From Paenibacillus_AB hodogayensis (GTDB taxonomy: Bacteria > Bacillota > Bacilli > Paenibacillales > NBRC-103111), in assembly GCF_039536325.1 (NCBI RefSeq), contig NZ_BAAAYO010000010.1, positions 186,001 through 250,000 of the forward strand: a stretch of 64,000 nucleotides of DNA, read 5' to 3'. How positions within the stretch are numbered: position 1 is the stretch's first letter; each line of letters begins with the position of its first letter. The notes under the pieces were generated by a model. The model was not told where the DNA came from. It did no database searches and was given only the letters and a program-made list of their open reading frames with translations. Both the position numbers and the translations under genes were made by a program. Positions 50,928-58,970 of the stretch are shown piece by piece.

Positions 50928-52232
50928 TTACTTTTTCTGCTCCGCCTCGATAAATTTGTTGATCTGCTCCTCCGCTTCGCGCAGAGCGGTATTGATATCT
51001 GCTTTGCCCTGGTACACCGGAACAAGAGCGGCATTCGTAAAGATCGACTTCGCCTGACCGTCATAGGGTGTCGACGGAGCCGGCTTTGCAATCGCGTCCT
51101 GGAAAAAGGCGGCCAGGTTTTTCCCATCCATTCCTTTCAAATCTTTGGCATATTCCTTGCGAACGCTCTCCTCCTTCACAATCGGGATACGGCCCTGGCG
51201 CGCCATCAGCGTCTGCACTTCGTCAGACAGCAGGTAAGCGATTACCTGGAACGCCTCATCCTTGTGCGGGGTAGAAGGCGGAATGACATAAAACGGCGCG
51301 TTCATTTGCGAGCTTACGGCACTCATCCCCTCGAAGCGGGGCAGCGCGGCGAAATCGACGTTCAGTCCGGCATCCATGGCCGCCGGCAGCTCGGTCAAAT
51401 AGTTCGGCCCGGTGCGCATCGCCACGGTCTGGTTTTTCAGGAAGTTGGCCTTCTCGTCGCCCGCCTGGGCGTTGCCGTCGATTTTGTAGAAAGATGTCAT
51501 GACGTCCAGCCAGCGTTTCCAAGCATCATTGTTAACGGCCGCCTTGTTCGTCTTCGGATCGACGAAGCCTAGCGCCAACTGATCCTTATACACCAGATTC
51601 AGCGCGCTATACTGAAATCCTTTGTAAGAAACGCCGCCATCGGTTCTCGTCACCTTTTTGGCCAAGTCGAGCAGTTGCTCCCACGTCATGCCGTCCTGCG
51701 GGTAGGAAACACCGAACTTGTCGAATATCGTCTTGTTGTAATAAATCGCATTGTTGTTCAACTCGAACGGCATGAGCAGCAGTTCGCCTTTGTCGGAAAA
51801 CGCTTTCGCAGCCTCGACCGCTCCGGGTACGAGACGGTTCAAATCGAATTTGTGCTGCTGAATAAGCGGCGTCAAGTCGCTGAGCAGACGAAGCGTTCTC
51901 AAATCCTGCACGCTGCCGAGCGAATAAGAGATCAAGTCTGGCGTCTGGCCGGCGTTCAGCACGTCGAAGATCGTCGTGCCTTTGCCATCCTTCGTCGTCC
52001 TAATCGTAATATGCGGAAATTTCTGGCGCACGAGCGTCTCGATCGTTTCCGCCAGCACCATCGAATTGCCGTGCGTAAAAAAGTTCAACGTCACCGGAGC
52101 GGGCGGCGCTCCTGCGCTTCCCTCCTTGCCGGCTTCGGCCGGCGGCGCGGAATTGCCGCATCCCGCCGTCGCCCACACGACGACCCCCGTCATCGCGATT
52201 AAGCCAATACGATGCCAACCCCTTTGAAACAT
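50928..52232 (-). CDS. Extracellular solute-binding lipoprotein, family 1
   Basis: A 434-residue lipoprotein with lipobox TAGC (lipidated Cys25), a linker rich in Ala/Gly/Pro, and a periplasmic-binding fold. SYPQDGMTWEQLLDLAKKVT is a signature shared with the 61096 protein. It is likely sugar-binding. It lies 30 bp after the FAD-oxidoreductase gene, and no permease genes are adjacent, which is unusual. The ATG follows GAGAGGATGATAACGT. Intergenic 50648-50927 on its far side shows no gene. Confidence 0.87.
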   Translation of the reverse strand: MFQRGWHRIGLIAMTGVVVWATAGCGNSAPPAEAGKEGSAGAPPAPVTLNFFTHGNSMVLAETIETLVRQKFPHITIRTTKDGKGTTIFDVLNAGQTPDLISYSLGSVQDLRTLRLLSDLTPLIQQHKFDLNRLVPGAVEAAKAFSDKGELLLMPFELNNNAIYYNKTIFDKFGVSYPQDGMTWEQLLDLAKKVTRTDGGVSYKGFQYSALNLVYKDQLALGFVDPKTNKAAVNNDAWKRWLDVMTSFYKIDGNAQAGDEKANFLKNQTVAMRTGPNYLTELPAAMDAGLNVDFAALPRFEGMSAVSSQMNAPFYVIPPSTPHKDEAFQVIAYLLSDEVQTLMARQGRIPIVKEESVRKEYAKDLKGMDGKNLAAFFQDAIAKPAPSTPYDGQAKSIFTNAALVPVYQGKADINTALREAEEQINKFIEAEQKK

Positions 52233-52262
52233 ACGTTATCATCCTCTCTCTTATAGGCAGTC

Positions 52263-53537
52263 TTACTCTCCATCCGGCAATGCACCCTGCTTCGTTAACG
52301 ACTGCCGCACCTCTCGCGCCGGAATCGCGCGCGGCGTTACGCCGCTTCGCGCGCATAAAGCTGCCGCGGTGCCGGCCGCCTGACCGACAGCCATGGCGAT
52401 CGGCTGTACGCGGATCGCGGAATGGGCCTCGTGAGTGGCGGATATCGGCCGGCCGCCGACGAGCAGATTATCGAGCTTCAGCGGGATCAGCGAGCGAAGC
52501 GGAATGTCGTACCATTCCCCCAGCTTCAAGCTTTGGATGACCGTTCCGCTGCCGGTCGGGTTATGAATGTCGACCGGATACGCCCCGCGGGCGATGCAGT
52601 CGTCGAACTTGCATGCCGCAAGCAGCTCCTCCGCCGTCAGCACATGCTCCCCGATCACCCTGCGCGATTCGCGGACGCCGATTTGCGGCGCTGTCGTTTG
52701 GAGGTAAGCGTTTTCAAATCCTTTGACGTCTTTTTGCAAAAAGCGAACGAGCTGCTGCACTTGACGTCTGCCCTCGATTTCCGCTTCGGTCAATTGCCAC
52801 GGATCCGTCGCGTCCTTCAAAATGACCCGGGTCGTATTAAAATGCAAAACGTCCGGCTGGTTGGCATAAAACCACAGCACGTCCTCGCGCGGACAGTCTA
52901 CCTCTCCCCGCTCCTTCGCGGCCAAGTAAAGGCGCGTTATTTCGTTTTTGTCCGGGATGCGCTGCAAATCGACATCGGCCATACGGAAATTAAGCGTCAT
53001 CGGCTGGCAGTTGCTGTCCACTTCCCTGCCCTTCTCTACGACCGCACCGGCCATCGCGGCCAAATCCGCGTCTCCCGTCGCGTCCACGTACATCCGCGCG
53101 CTCATCTCCACGAGACCGGCCTTGTTGGCCAATTGCAGCGAACGGATCGTCCTGCCATCGTCGGACATGTGCACACCGGCCAGAAACGTATGGTACAACA
53201 AGGTTACCCCCGCCTCCAGACAAAGCCGTTCCGCTACCACTTTCAACGCTTCCGGATCGAAAGCGTTCGGGACAAGCCGATGCCCGTACATGCCCATCTC
53301 GGTCATTCCATCGATCAGCTCCTGCAGCACCCCGAATATAAGCTGCACCCCGCCTTTCCCCGCGCGGTAGGACATCCACGGATTGACCATCATCGCGGTC
53401 CCCGCACCGCCGAGAAAACCGTAACGCTCAACCAGCAGCGTTCTCGCTCCTTCGCGCGCCGAAGCGACGGCGGCAGCGATTCCGGCGGGGCCTCCCCCTG
53501 CTACGATTACATCAAAATCGGTACGTTCGCTCCCCAT
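52263..53537 (-). CDS. FAD-dependent oxidoreductase (FAD_oxidored family)
   Basis: A 424-residue flavoprotein with an N-terminal Rossmann FAD site DVIVAGGGPAGIAAAVASAR (GxGxxG at 14-19) followed by an acidic strand end LLVERYGFLGG. The ATG motif YVDATGDADLAAMAGA (about 165-180) and the C-terminal GGRPISATHEAHSAIRVQPI (about 375-394) are typical of the PF12831 group, often found beside carbohydrate-uptake genes in Paenibacillus. Reaction unknown; oxidation of a sugar or cyclitol is a guess. The ATG at 53537 follows GGGAGCGG. It is first gene of the unit and has a promoter with a cre-like box. Confidence 0.83.
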   Translation of the reverse strand: MGSERTDFDVIVAGGGPAGIAAAVASAREGARTLLVERYGFLGGAGTAMMVNPWMSYRAGKGGVQLIFGVLQELIDGMTEMGMYGHRLVPNAFDPEALKVVAERLCLEAGVTLLYHTFLAGVHMSDDGRTIRSLQLANKAGLVEMSARMYVDATGDADLAAMAGAVVEKGREVDSNCQPMTLNFRMADVDLQRIPDKNEITRLYLAAKERGEVDCPREDVLWFYANQPDVLHFNTTRVILKDATDPWQLTEAEIEGRRQVQQLVRFLQKDVKGFENAYLQTTAPQIGVRESRRVIGEHVLTAEELLAACKFDDCIARGAYPVDIHNPTGSGTVIQSLKLGEWYDIPLRSLIPLKLDNLLVGGRPISATHEAHSAIRVQPIAMAVGQAAGTAAALCARSGVTPRAIPAREVRQSLTKQGALPDGE

Positions 53538-53624
53538 GCTTCCGCTCCCTATCCTGCTGTTTATGCATTTATTTATCGTTCCTTCTTCAGTATACACGGC
53601 AGAATGGGGATAAAACGATAGATG

Positions 53625-53663
53625 AATTTAATACAATATGCACTTTTTTTCAAAAGCGCTTGT
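53625..53663 (-). promoter_or_regulatory. Promoter with overlapping CcpA cre-like site for the FAD-oxidoreductase operon
   Basis: On the minus strand TTGAAA (53653-53648), 17 bp, TAAATT (53630-53625). ACAAGCGCTTTTGA (53663-53650) overlaps the -35 and resembles the catabolite-responsive element of CcpA around AAGCGCTT. CcpA binding here would repress the unit when preferred sugars are present. Confidence 0.5.
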
Positions 53664-53679
53664 ATAAAAAGGACAAAAA

Positions 53680-53725
53680 GGAAGCAACCGGCTTCACGTC
53701 ACCCAGACGTCAAGCGGCTGCTTCC
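53680..53725 (-). terminator. Terminator of the PAS histidine kinase gene
   Basis: GGAAGCA (53680-53686) pairs with TGCTTCC (53719-53725), with inner pairing ACGTC/GACGT. On the minus strand CCTTTTTG follows, about 20 bp after the kinase stop. Confidence 0.75.
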
Positions 53726-53744
53726 CTTACTCGTGCGATAGCGC

Positions 53745-55970
53745 TTAGCCGATATGGGCAGTCGGCGTTTTGTTGAGCGGCTCGCCGTGGACCGGCAGCA
53801 GCAGCTCGATCGTCGTTCCTTTGTTCTCGCTGCTCTTGATCGTCATCGAGCCGTGATGCTGTTCCACAATGCGGTAGCTGATCATAAGCCCGAGTCCGGT
53901 TCCGTTCGATTTGGTCGTCAGAAACGGCTCCCCCAGCTTATTGGCGATGGTGTCCGGAATTCCCTCCCCTTGGTCCCTGATGCGAATGCGCAGCTGCTCG
54001 GAATTCGTCTGTTCCGCGGTTATGGTCACATTGCCCCCTTTCGGCATCGCTTCGATGGCGTTTTTGATCAGATTGATAAACACCTGCTTCAACTGGTTCT
54101 CGTCGCAATAAATGTCCGGCAGCGCCTTGTGCGCCTTCGAGATCAGAGCGACATTCATCATAATCGCCTGGTGGCTCAAAATCGAAATGACGTGCTCCAG
54201 CATCCCGTTCACGTTTCCGTAGCCGAACTGGGACAGCTGCGGCTTCGCCAGCGTCATGAAATCGTTAACGATCAGATTGATCCGCTCCAGCTCTGTCAGC
54301 ATCGTGTCGAAGTAAAACGCGTCGTCCTTGCTTCGCGACTTCAGCAGCTGCGTGAACCCTTTAAGCGACGTCAGCGGGTTGCGTATTTCATGCGCCAGCC
54401 CGGCCGCCAACTGCCCCACGATCGACAGCTTCTCCGAGCGGATCAGCATCTCCTCGGCCTGCTTGCGGTCGGTCACGTCGCGCAGCACGCTCACCGTCAC
54501 CGTCTTGCCCATATAATGATGAATCCGGATGCTGGACATCTCCGCCTCGATGGGCTCCCCGTCGGAGCAGACAATCTGAATTTCCTGGAATTGCGAAGGC
54601 TCGTCGGTCGTCAACACCTTGCGCAATATTTTTTTGACCGGCTTGTGGTGATCGGCTTGAATAAAATGAAACAGGCTTTTGCCTACAAGCTCGCCTTCTT
54701 CACCGGCGCGGAACAGCTTCATCGCGGATTTATTGGCATACAGCACCACGCCCTCGTCGCTGACGACGATCGGCTCCGGCAAAAACTTGATGAGCCGCTG
54801 GTATCGCTGGGCGCTTTCGCGCAGGGCCTCCTCGGCGTCGTTCTTGTAGGTCATGTCTTGGAACGTGCCGAGCAGCGACGGTTTTCCTTTATATTTCGTT
54901 GACGTCACGAGACCTTCCATATAAACGAGTGTGCCGTCCTTCTTCATCCCCCTTACCGAAAAAGGAAAAGCCGACAACCTCCCTTCCAAGGTCCGCGAAG
55001 CGATGCTCTGCAGCGCCGCCCAGTCCTCTGCAACGATAATCGTCTCCAGTCCCAGCCGCAGCGCTTCGTCATGCCCGTATCCGAATAGACGGCACAGATA
55101 CGGGTTGGCGTACACGATTTTGTCTTCCTGGTATAGGTAGACGCCGGTCATAGCGTTCTCAACCAGGCATTCGTACAGCATCTCCGTCTCCAGCAGAGAC
55201 GCCTCCGACGAGCGCCGCTGAGAAACATCCCGGAGCAGCAGCTGCATCGACGAGCTGCCGCGCGAAGCGAGCGGCACCACCTTCACTTCCACGTCGAGGC
55301 ATGTATGATCCAGCCGCACGAGCTTCATCGGCATGACGTCCGACGACTGCTCCGAGCCGAGCAAATGCTCGATATACGCCGCCAGATCGACCGCATGCTC
55401 CGAACCGATAAAATCGAGGAAGCAGCGGCCGTTCACCTCCTGCATCGACTGCGCGCCCAGCAGACTGACGGCCGCCGGATTGGCGTAGTACACTTCGTAA
55501 TCGTCCAGCCCGATAATCGGCTCCGGCGACAGCTCGACCAGCATGCGGTACCGTTCCTCGCTTTTCGCCAAATCTGTCTCTGCCCTTTTCTGCGCCGTTA
55601 TATCCCTCTCCACGCCGATCAAGGCGATGACCCGCCCCAAGTCGTCCTTGATCGGCGACAGCGTCACGCTGGCGTGAAACCAGCTGCCGTCTTTTTTCAA
55701 CTTCACGGTCTCGTAACCGTTTACATCGCGTCCTGCCGCAACTTCGCCGTACAGCTGACGGACCTCGTCGTGCATATGCGCGGGCGTCATCGGCAGCAGC
55801 ATGCCGATCGCCTCTTCCCGGGTCCAGCCGTGCAGCGTCTCGAAAGCGCGGTTAACCTCCAGCACTTTTCCGTCCAAATCGACAACAACGATGCCATCGC
55901 TTGTATAAGTCATGAACGACTCCAGCAATGCCGCATGCATATGGCCGACATGTTCTAAAAAATTTGCCAT
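53745..55970 (-). CDS. Multi-PAS sensor histidine kinase (sporulation-kinase-like)
   Basis: A 741-residue cytosolic kinase without membrane helices. Four PAS domains lie at about 13-135, 140-260, 270-390 and 395-510, the first with DGIVVVDLDGKVLEVNRAFE. The HisKA domain has the H-box GLAHEIRNPLTSLKGF (His near 527), then the N-box NLIKNAIEAMP (about 650), G1 DQGEGIP and G2 GTGLGLMISYRIVEQHHGSM. Its build resembles KinA/KinE-type kinases of the Spo0A phosphorelay; no response regulator gene is adjacent, which fits that orphan class. The ATG follows GAGGGATGACAAGAGA. Confidence 0.88.
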   Translation of the reverse strand: MANFLEHVGHMHAALLESFMTYTSDGIVVVDLDGKVLEVNRAFETLHGWTREEAIGMLLPMTPAHMHDEVRQLYGEVAAGRDVNGYETVKLKKDGSWFHASVTLSPIKDDLGRVIALIGVERDITAQKRAETDLAKSEERYRMLVELSPEPIIGLDDYEVYYANPAAVSLLGAQSMQEVNGRCFLDFIGSEHAVDLAAYIEHLLGSEQSSDVMPMKLVRLDHTCLDVEVKVVPLASRGSSSMQLLLRDVSQRRSSEASLLETEMLYECLVENAMTGVYLYQEDKIVYANPYLCRLFGYGHDEALRLGLETIIVAEDWAALQSIASRTLEGRLSAFPFSVRGMKKDGTLVYMEGLVTSTKYKGKPSLLGTFQDMTYKNDAEEALRESAQRYQRLIKFLPEPIVVSDEGVVLYANKSAMKLFRAGEEGELVGKSLFHFIQADHHKPVKKILRKVLTTDEPSQFQEIQIVCSDGEPIEAEMSSIRIHHYMGKTVTVSVLRDVTDRKQAEEMLIRSEKLSIVGQLAAGLAHEIRNPLTSLKGFTQLLKSRSKDDAFYFDTMLTELERINLIVNDFMTLAKPQLSQFGYGNVNGMLEHVISILSHQAIMMNVALISKAHKALPDIYCDENQLKQVFINLIKNAIEAMPKGGNVTITAEQTNSEQLRIRIRDQGEGIPDTIANKLGEPFLTTKSNGTGLGLMISYRIVEQHHGSMTIKSSENKGTTIELLLPVHGEPLNKTPTAHIG

Positions 55971-56282
55971 TCTCTTGTCATCCCTCTTATAGTTCGGAAT
56001 GTAGTGTATGGAGAAAACATTTTGACATAAAAATGAAAATCCCTGCCTGCCGAACGTTTTTTTTACTATTTTATTAAGTTCCCCTTCCCTTGGGATATGG
56101 TCCCGAAAACAAAGAAGACCCGCTTGCGCTGCAAGCGGGTCGTGCTGTGTCGGCCATCCGGCTGATATCGAAATAAAAAAGCTGACCTTATGGAGCCTAA
56201 CGCGGACCTCGTCCCTACAGCGCGCGTAACCTGAACGGGCTTCAAGCCGGCCAGCCTGCCTCAGGCAGGCAACCGCTGGCCG
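55971..56282. other. Intergenic region with two hairpins
   Basis: No gene is seen. GGCCAGCCTGCC/GGCAGGC...GCTGGCC (about 56249-56282) sits right at the following gene's stop. A stronger terminator follows at 56117-56141. The part nearest the kinase start (55971-56100) contains a T-rich stretch but no clear promoter. Confidence 0.5.
56117..56141 (-). terminator. Terminator of the stalk-domain binding-protein gene
   Basis: GACCCGCTTGC (56117-56127) and GCAAGCGGGTC (56131-56141) form a perfect 11-bp stem with a 3-nt loop. On the minus strand TTCTTTGTTTTC follows. Confidence 0.8.
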
Positions 56283-58169
56283 TTAGCGTGCGGCCGCGTT
56301 CAACTGCGCCATCATCGCCTTATACGGCTCCGAGGCCTGCATCTCGGCTATATAGGCGTTCCACTGCTCCAACGTGATGCCGCCCATAATCGCCTTAATC
56401 TTCACCTGATTGAGCTTGCGGTTCATCTCGGTGTACTCCCCTTGAGCGCTCGCAGCGGAGACGGTCGAAGACAGGCTGCCGGCATAACTGACCTTGTCCC
56501 AAGAGGCAATAACCTTCTCGTAAACGGACCGGACTTGCGGCCGCAGCTTCTCAAACGAACCAGAGCCTCCGATGGCCGACTCTTTGCCGAATACGCTGTC
56601 CGCCACCACCAGATCGTCCTCCGTCACCCCGGGTACGGAGCTCCATTGGCCAGAGCGGGATTGCTCCAGACCGCGGTCGAGCCATTCCAGCAAACGCACC
56701 GCCTTGTCGGACGAAACGGTGCGGGGGATGATATACAGCCCGGCCCCTTCCTTGCTCCAAGGGGCGAACCGTTCCGTCGAACCTTCCCTTTGCAGCGCCG
56801 GCAGAGGGGTCCACTCCTGCAACTGGCCTGCGGCCGCACTCCCGTCCGTCGTGAGCTTGGCCGCCTCCTCCGGACGCATGGCCGCCATGCCGGTGCGCCC
56901 CTGGCTCAATCGGCCGTTCAACTGCTCTTTGCTTATGATCGCAAATTCCTTGTCAATCAGCCCGTCCTTGTAGGCGTTGGCCAGCCATTGCAGCGCTTTC
57001 CATTCGCCGCTGCCGGCCACGGTATCGATCACCCGACCGTTCTCCACGACAAACCGGTCGGGTGAGCCGGTAAAAGACTGTTCGACCCATTGCAGCGTTC
57101 CAAGGTCGTAATCGCTGACGGTGCCGCTCAAACCGATCGTATTGTCCCGGCCGTCGCCGTCAGGATCGTATTTCACGAAACGAACCAACGTTTGGTACAA
57201 CTCGTCCATCGTTTCCGGCGTTTTCAGTCCCAGCTTGTCGAGCCAGTCCTGGCGTAAAGCCGGAAACGGCGCGTCATGCACATTGCCCAGCCGCGGAATG
57301 CCGTAAATACGTCCGCCAATCGTGCGTACGGATGGCGACTCTCCTTCCGCCAACGCCTTCAGCCGTGGAAACCGGCCGAGCAGATCGGTCAGATCGCTGG
57401 CCACGCTTATAAACAGCTCTTCCCCCAGCAGATACGGCTGGGCAAGCAGCATCAGATCGGCCGGAGCACCGGCGGCGATCATCGTATGCGCTTTTGGCGT
57501 GTAGTTCTCGGGCGGGATCAAGATGAGACTGGGATCGGCCTTCCATTCCGTCTTCATATAAGCGGCTAGCCGTTCCGAGAGTTGGACGTTCCCATAATCC
57601 GCCCGGGTAGCGACGGTGAAGCGAAGCGGCGCATTCGGGTCCTGTACTGTCGCCGTCCTATTCTCCTCCGTCCAGCTGACCTTGAGACCGTGCGCCTCGG
57701 ACGGAGCCCGCAGCGGTATCCAGAGCGAGCCTGCCTCCAAATAAGGCGGCTCGGGGAGCGCAATCATCTTCCCGTCGCCGGTATCCAGAGTCGCCTCTCC
57801 GGCATGCAGCGTCCATGTTCCGCCGCTTGGGCGGACCGCGCGCAGCTCGCCCGGACGCGACTCTCCTTCAGCTAGGCGAAAACCGTAGCTCTCCAGCAGA
57901 GCACGTCCAGGCGCCATCATCGTGCCGTTGACCAGCTTGACCGGGATGGGCTGAACGTTCATATCCCGAAACACCGCTCTCGGTTCCAGGTCGAAGCCCT
58001 CGACAGGCAGCGCCGGACGTCCGTCGGTCCATGGCCATACAGCCTCATCGGCTGTTTTGGAAGCCGTCTCCGCGAAGCTGTCGGCTTTGACATCGGCCGC
58101 AGCCGCGGATACGGCCATCGTCCAAGAGGAGGCGAGCAGCAGCGAGACCGGCAATAGCCGACGCAGCAC
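56283..58169 (-). CDS. Secreted solute-binding protein fused to a copper-amine-oxidase-N-like domain
   Basis: A 628-residue protein. The signal peptide MLRRLLPVSLLLASSWTMAV cleaves near SAAAA-DV; there is no lipobox Cys. Residues about 68-178 form a copper amine oxidase N-terminal-like (stalk) domain: VKLVNGTMMAPGRALLESYG, then LWIPLRAPSEAHGLKVSW. From about 185 a family 1 solute-binding domain follows, with YDPDGDGRDNTIGLSGT resembling the calcium loop of YtcQ-type proteins. Stalk domains bind cell-surface structures in Firmicutes. The GTG at 58169 has GGGAGG six bases upstream and gives a clean signal peptide; a TTG at 58256 would give 29 more residues. No permease is adjacent. Confidence 0.78.
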   Translation of the reverse strand: MLRRLLPVSLLLASSWTMAVSAAAADVKADSFAETASKTADEAVWPWTDGRPALPVEGFDLEPRAVFRDMNVQPIPVKLVNGTMMAPGRALLESYGFRLAEGESRPGELRAVRPSGGTWTLHAGEATLDTGDGKMIALPEPPYLEAGSLWIPLRAPSEAHGLKVSWTEENRTATVQDPNAPLRFTVATRADYGNVQLSERLAAYMKTEWKADPSLILIPPENYTPKAHTMIAAGAPADLMLLAQPYLLGEELFISVASDLTDLLGRFPRLKALAEGESPSVRTIGGRIYGIPRLGNVHDAPFPALRQDWLDKLGLKTPETMDELYQTLVRFVKYDPDGDGRDNTIGLSGTVSDYDLGTLQWVEQSFTGSPDRFVVENGRVIDTVAGSGEWKALQWLANAYKDGLIDKEFAIISKEQLNGRLSQGRTGMAAMRPEEAAKLTTDGSAAAGQLQEWTPLPALQREGSTERFAPWSKEGAGLYIIPRTVSSDKAVRLLEWLDRGLEQSRSGQWSSVPGVTEDDLVVADSVFGKESAIGGSGSFEKLRPQVRSVYEKVIASWDKVSYAGSLSSTVSAASAQGEYTEMNRKLNQVKIKAIMGGITLEQWNAYIAEMQASEPYKAMMAQLNAAAR

Positions 58170-58558
58170 GCGTCCCTCCCGCTTTGCGACATCCAGCGAA
58201 TTCGCCGGGCCGGTTTTCCGTTTTGCCTGCTGGGTATGCACCGTTTTTTTCGTCAATCGTGTTCCGCCTCTCCCGTCCGTATAGACATTGACACTCGTCC
58301 CCGCTGGTACGGGAAGGATGACCTGCCTTTTTGCATACCGCTTGGTATATATACTATGTAGACGATACAGCAAGGAAAAAGTTTCCCAAATACGTCGACC
58401 AAATGGGACTGAATGCCAAAACAAATGTTGGCTGGGCCTTCTATCCAAACGCCTACCTGCTTCTAGTGCGGTTGCCTACGTCGACAGCTGCTTTCGTGCG
58501 AATCTCGGCCGCTATGCTATAATGGAAAGGTATACTTCGAGTTCGGGGGGCTTTAGAG

Positions 58559-58846
58559 TTGAAAATCCATATCATTGCCGGCATTATCATCGGTTATTTC
58601 AATGCGTCGTTGTCGATTGTATTCGTCGCGGCCGTCTTGTGGGGGATCGTCTTCTGCTCGTTCATGCTGCGTTCGTATAAAGGCCGCAAGGAGCAATATT
58701 TGAACAAGCTTAAGGAGGCCGGCAAAGAAAAGCAGTTCGGGCTTAGCCCGCGCATCGCCTTCTATGTCAATGAGTTCGTCAGCGCGACCGGGCTTTCGTA
58801 TCTGATCGGCATGGTCGCTTATGCCATGAAGTCGTCCCTGCAATAA
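58559..58846 (+). CDS. Small two-helix membrane protein of unknown function
   Basis: A 95-residue protein beginning MKIHIIAGIIIGYFNASLSI, with helices at about 4-38 (probably a hairpin) and 72-90 separated by a basic segment SYKGRKEQYLNKLKEAGKEK. The start is TTG at 58559, seven bases after GGGGGG. No family is recognised. It is convergent with the glycoside hydrolase gene and divergent from the stalk-domain gene. Confidence 0.7.
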   Translation: MKIHIIAGIIIGYFNASLSIVFVAAVLWGIVFCSFMLRSYKGRKEQYLNKLKEAGKEKQFGLSPRIAFYVNEFVSATGLSYLIGMVAYAMKSSLQ

Positions 58847-58897
58847 GAAAACGTCTATCCGGGCTTCACGTCGTTCCGATGACGACGCAACCGAAAC

Positions 58898-58931
58898 AAG
58901 CCGCGCATCCTTCGCAAAGGGTGCGCGGCTT
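58898..58931. terminator. Bidirectional terminator between convergent genes
   Basis: AAGCCGCGCATCC (58898-58910) pairs with GGGTGCGCGGCTT (58919-58931) with one mismatch and an 8-nt loop, followed by TTCG. It serves the small membrane protein gene (+) and the glycoside hydrolase gene (-). Confidence 0.75.
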
Positions 58932-58970
58932 TCGTTGTCGTGCTGAATCGAGACCGCTTCCGCCGGCGCG

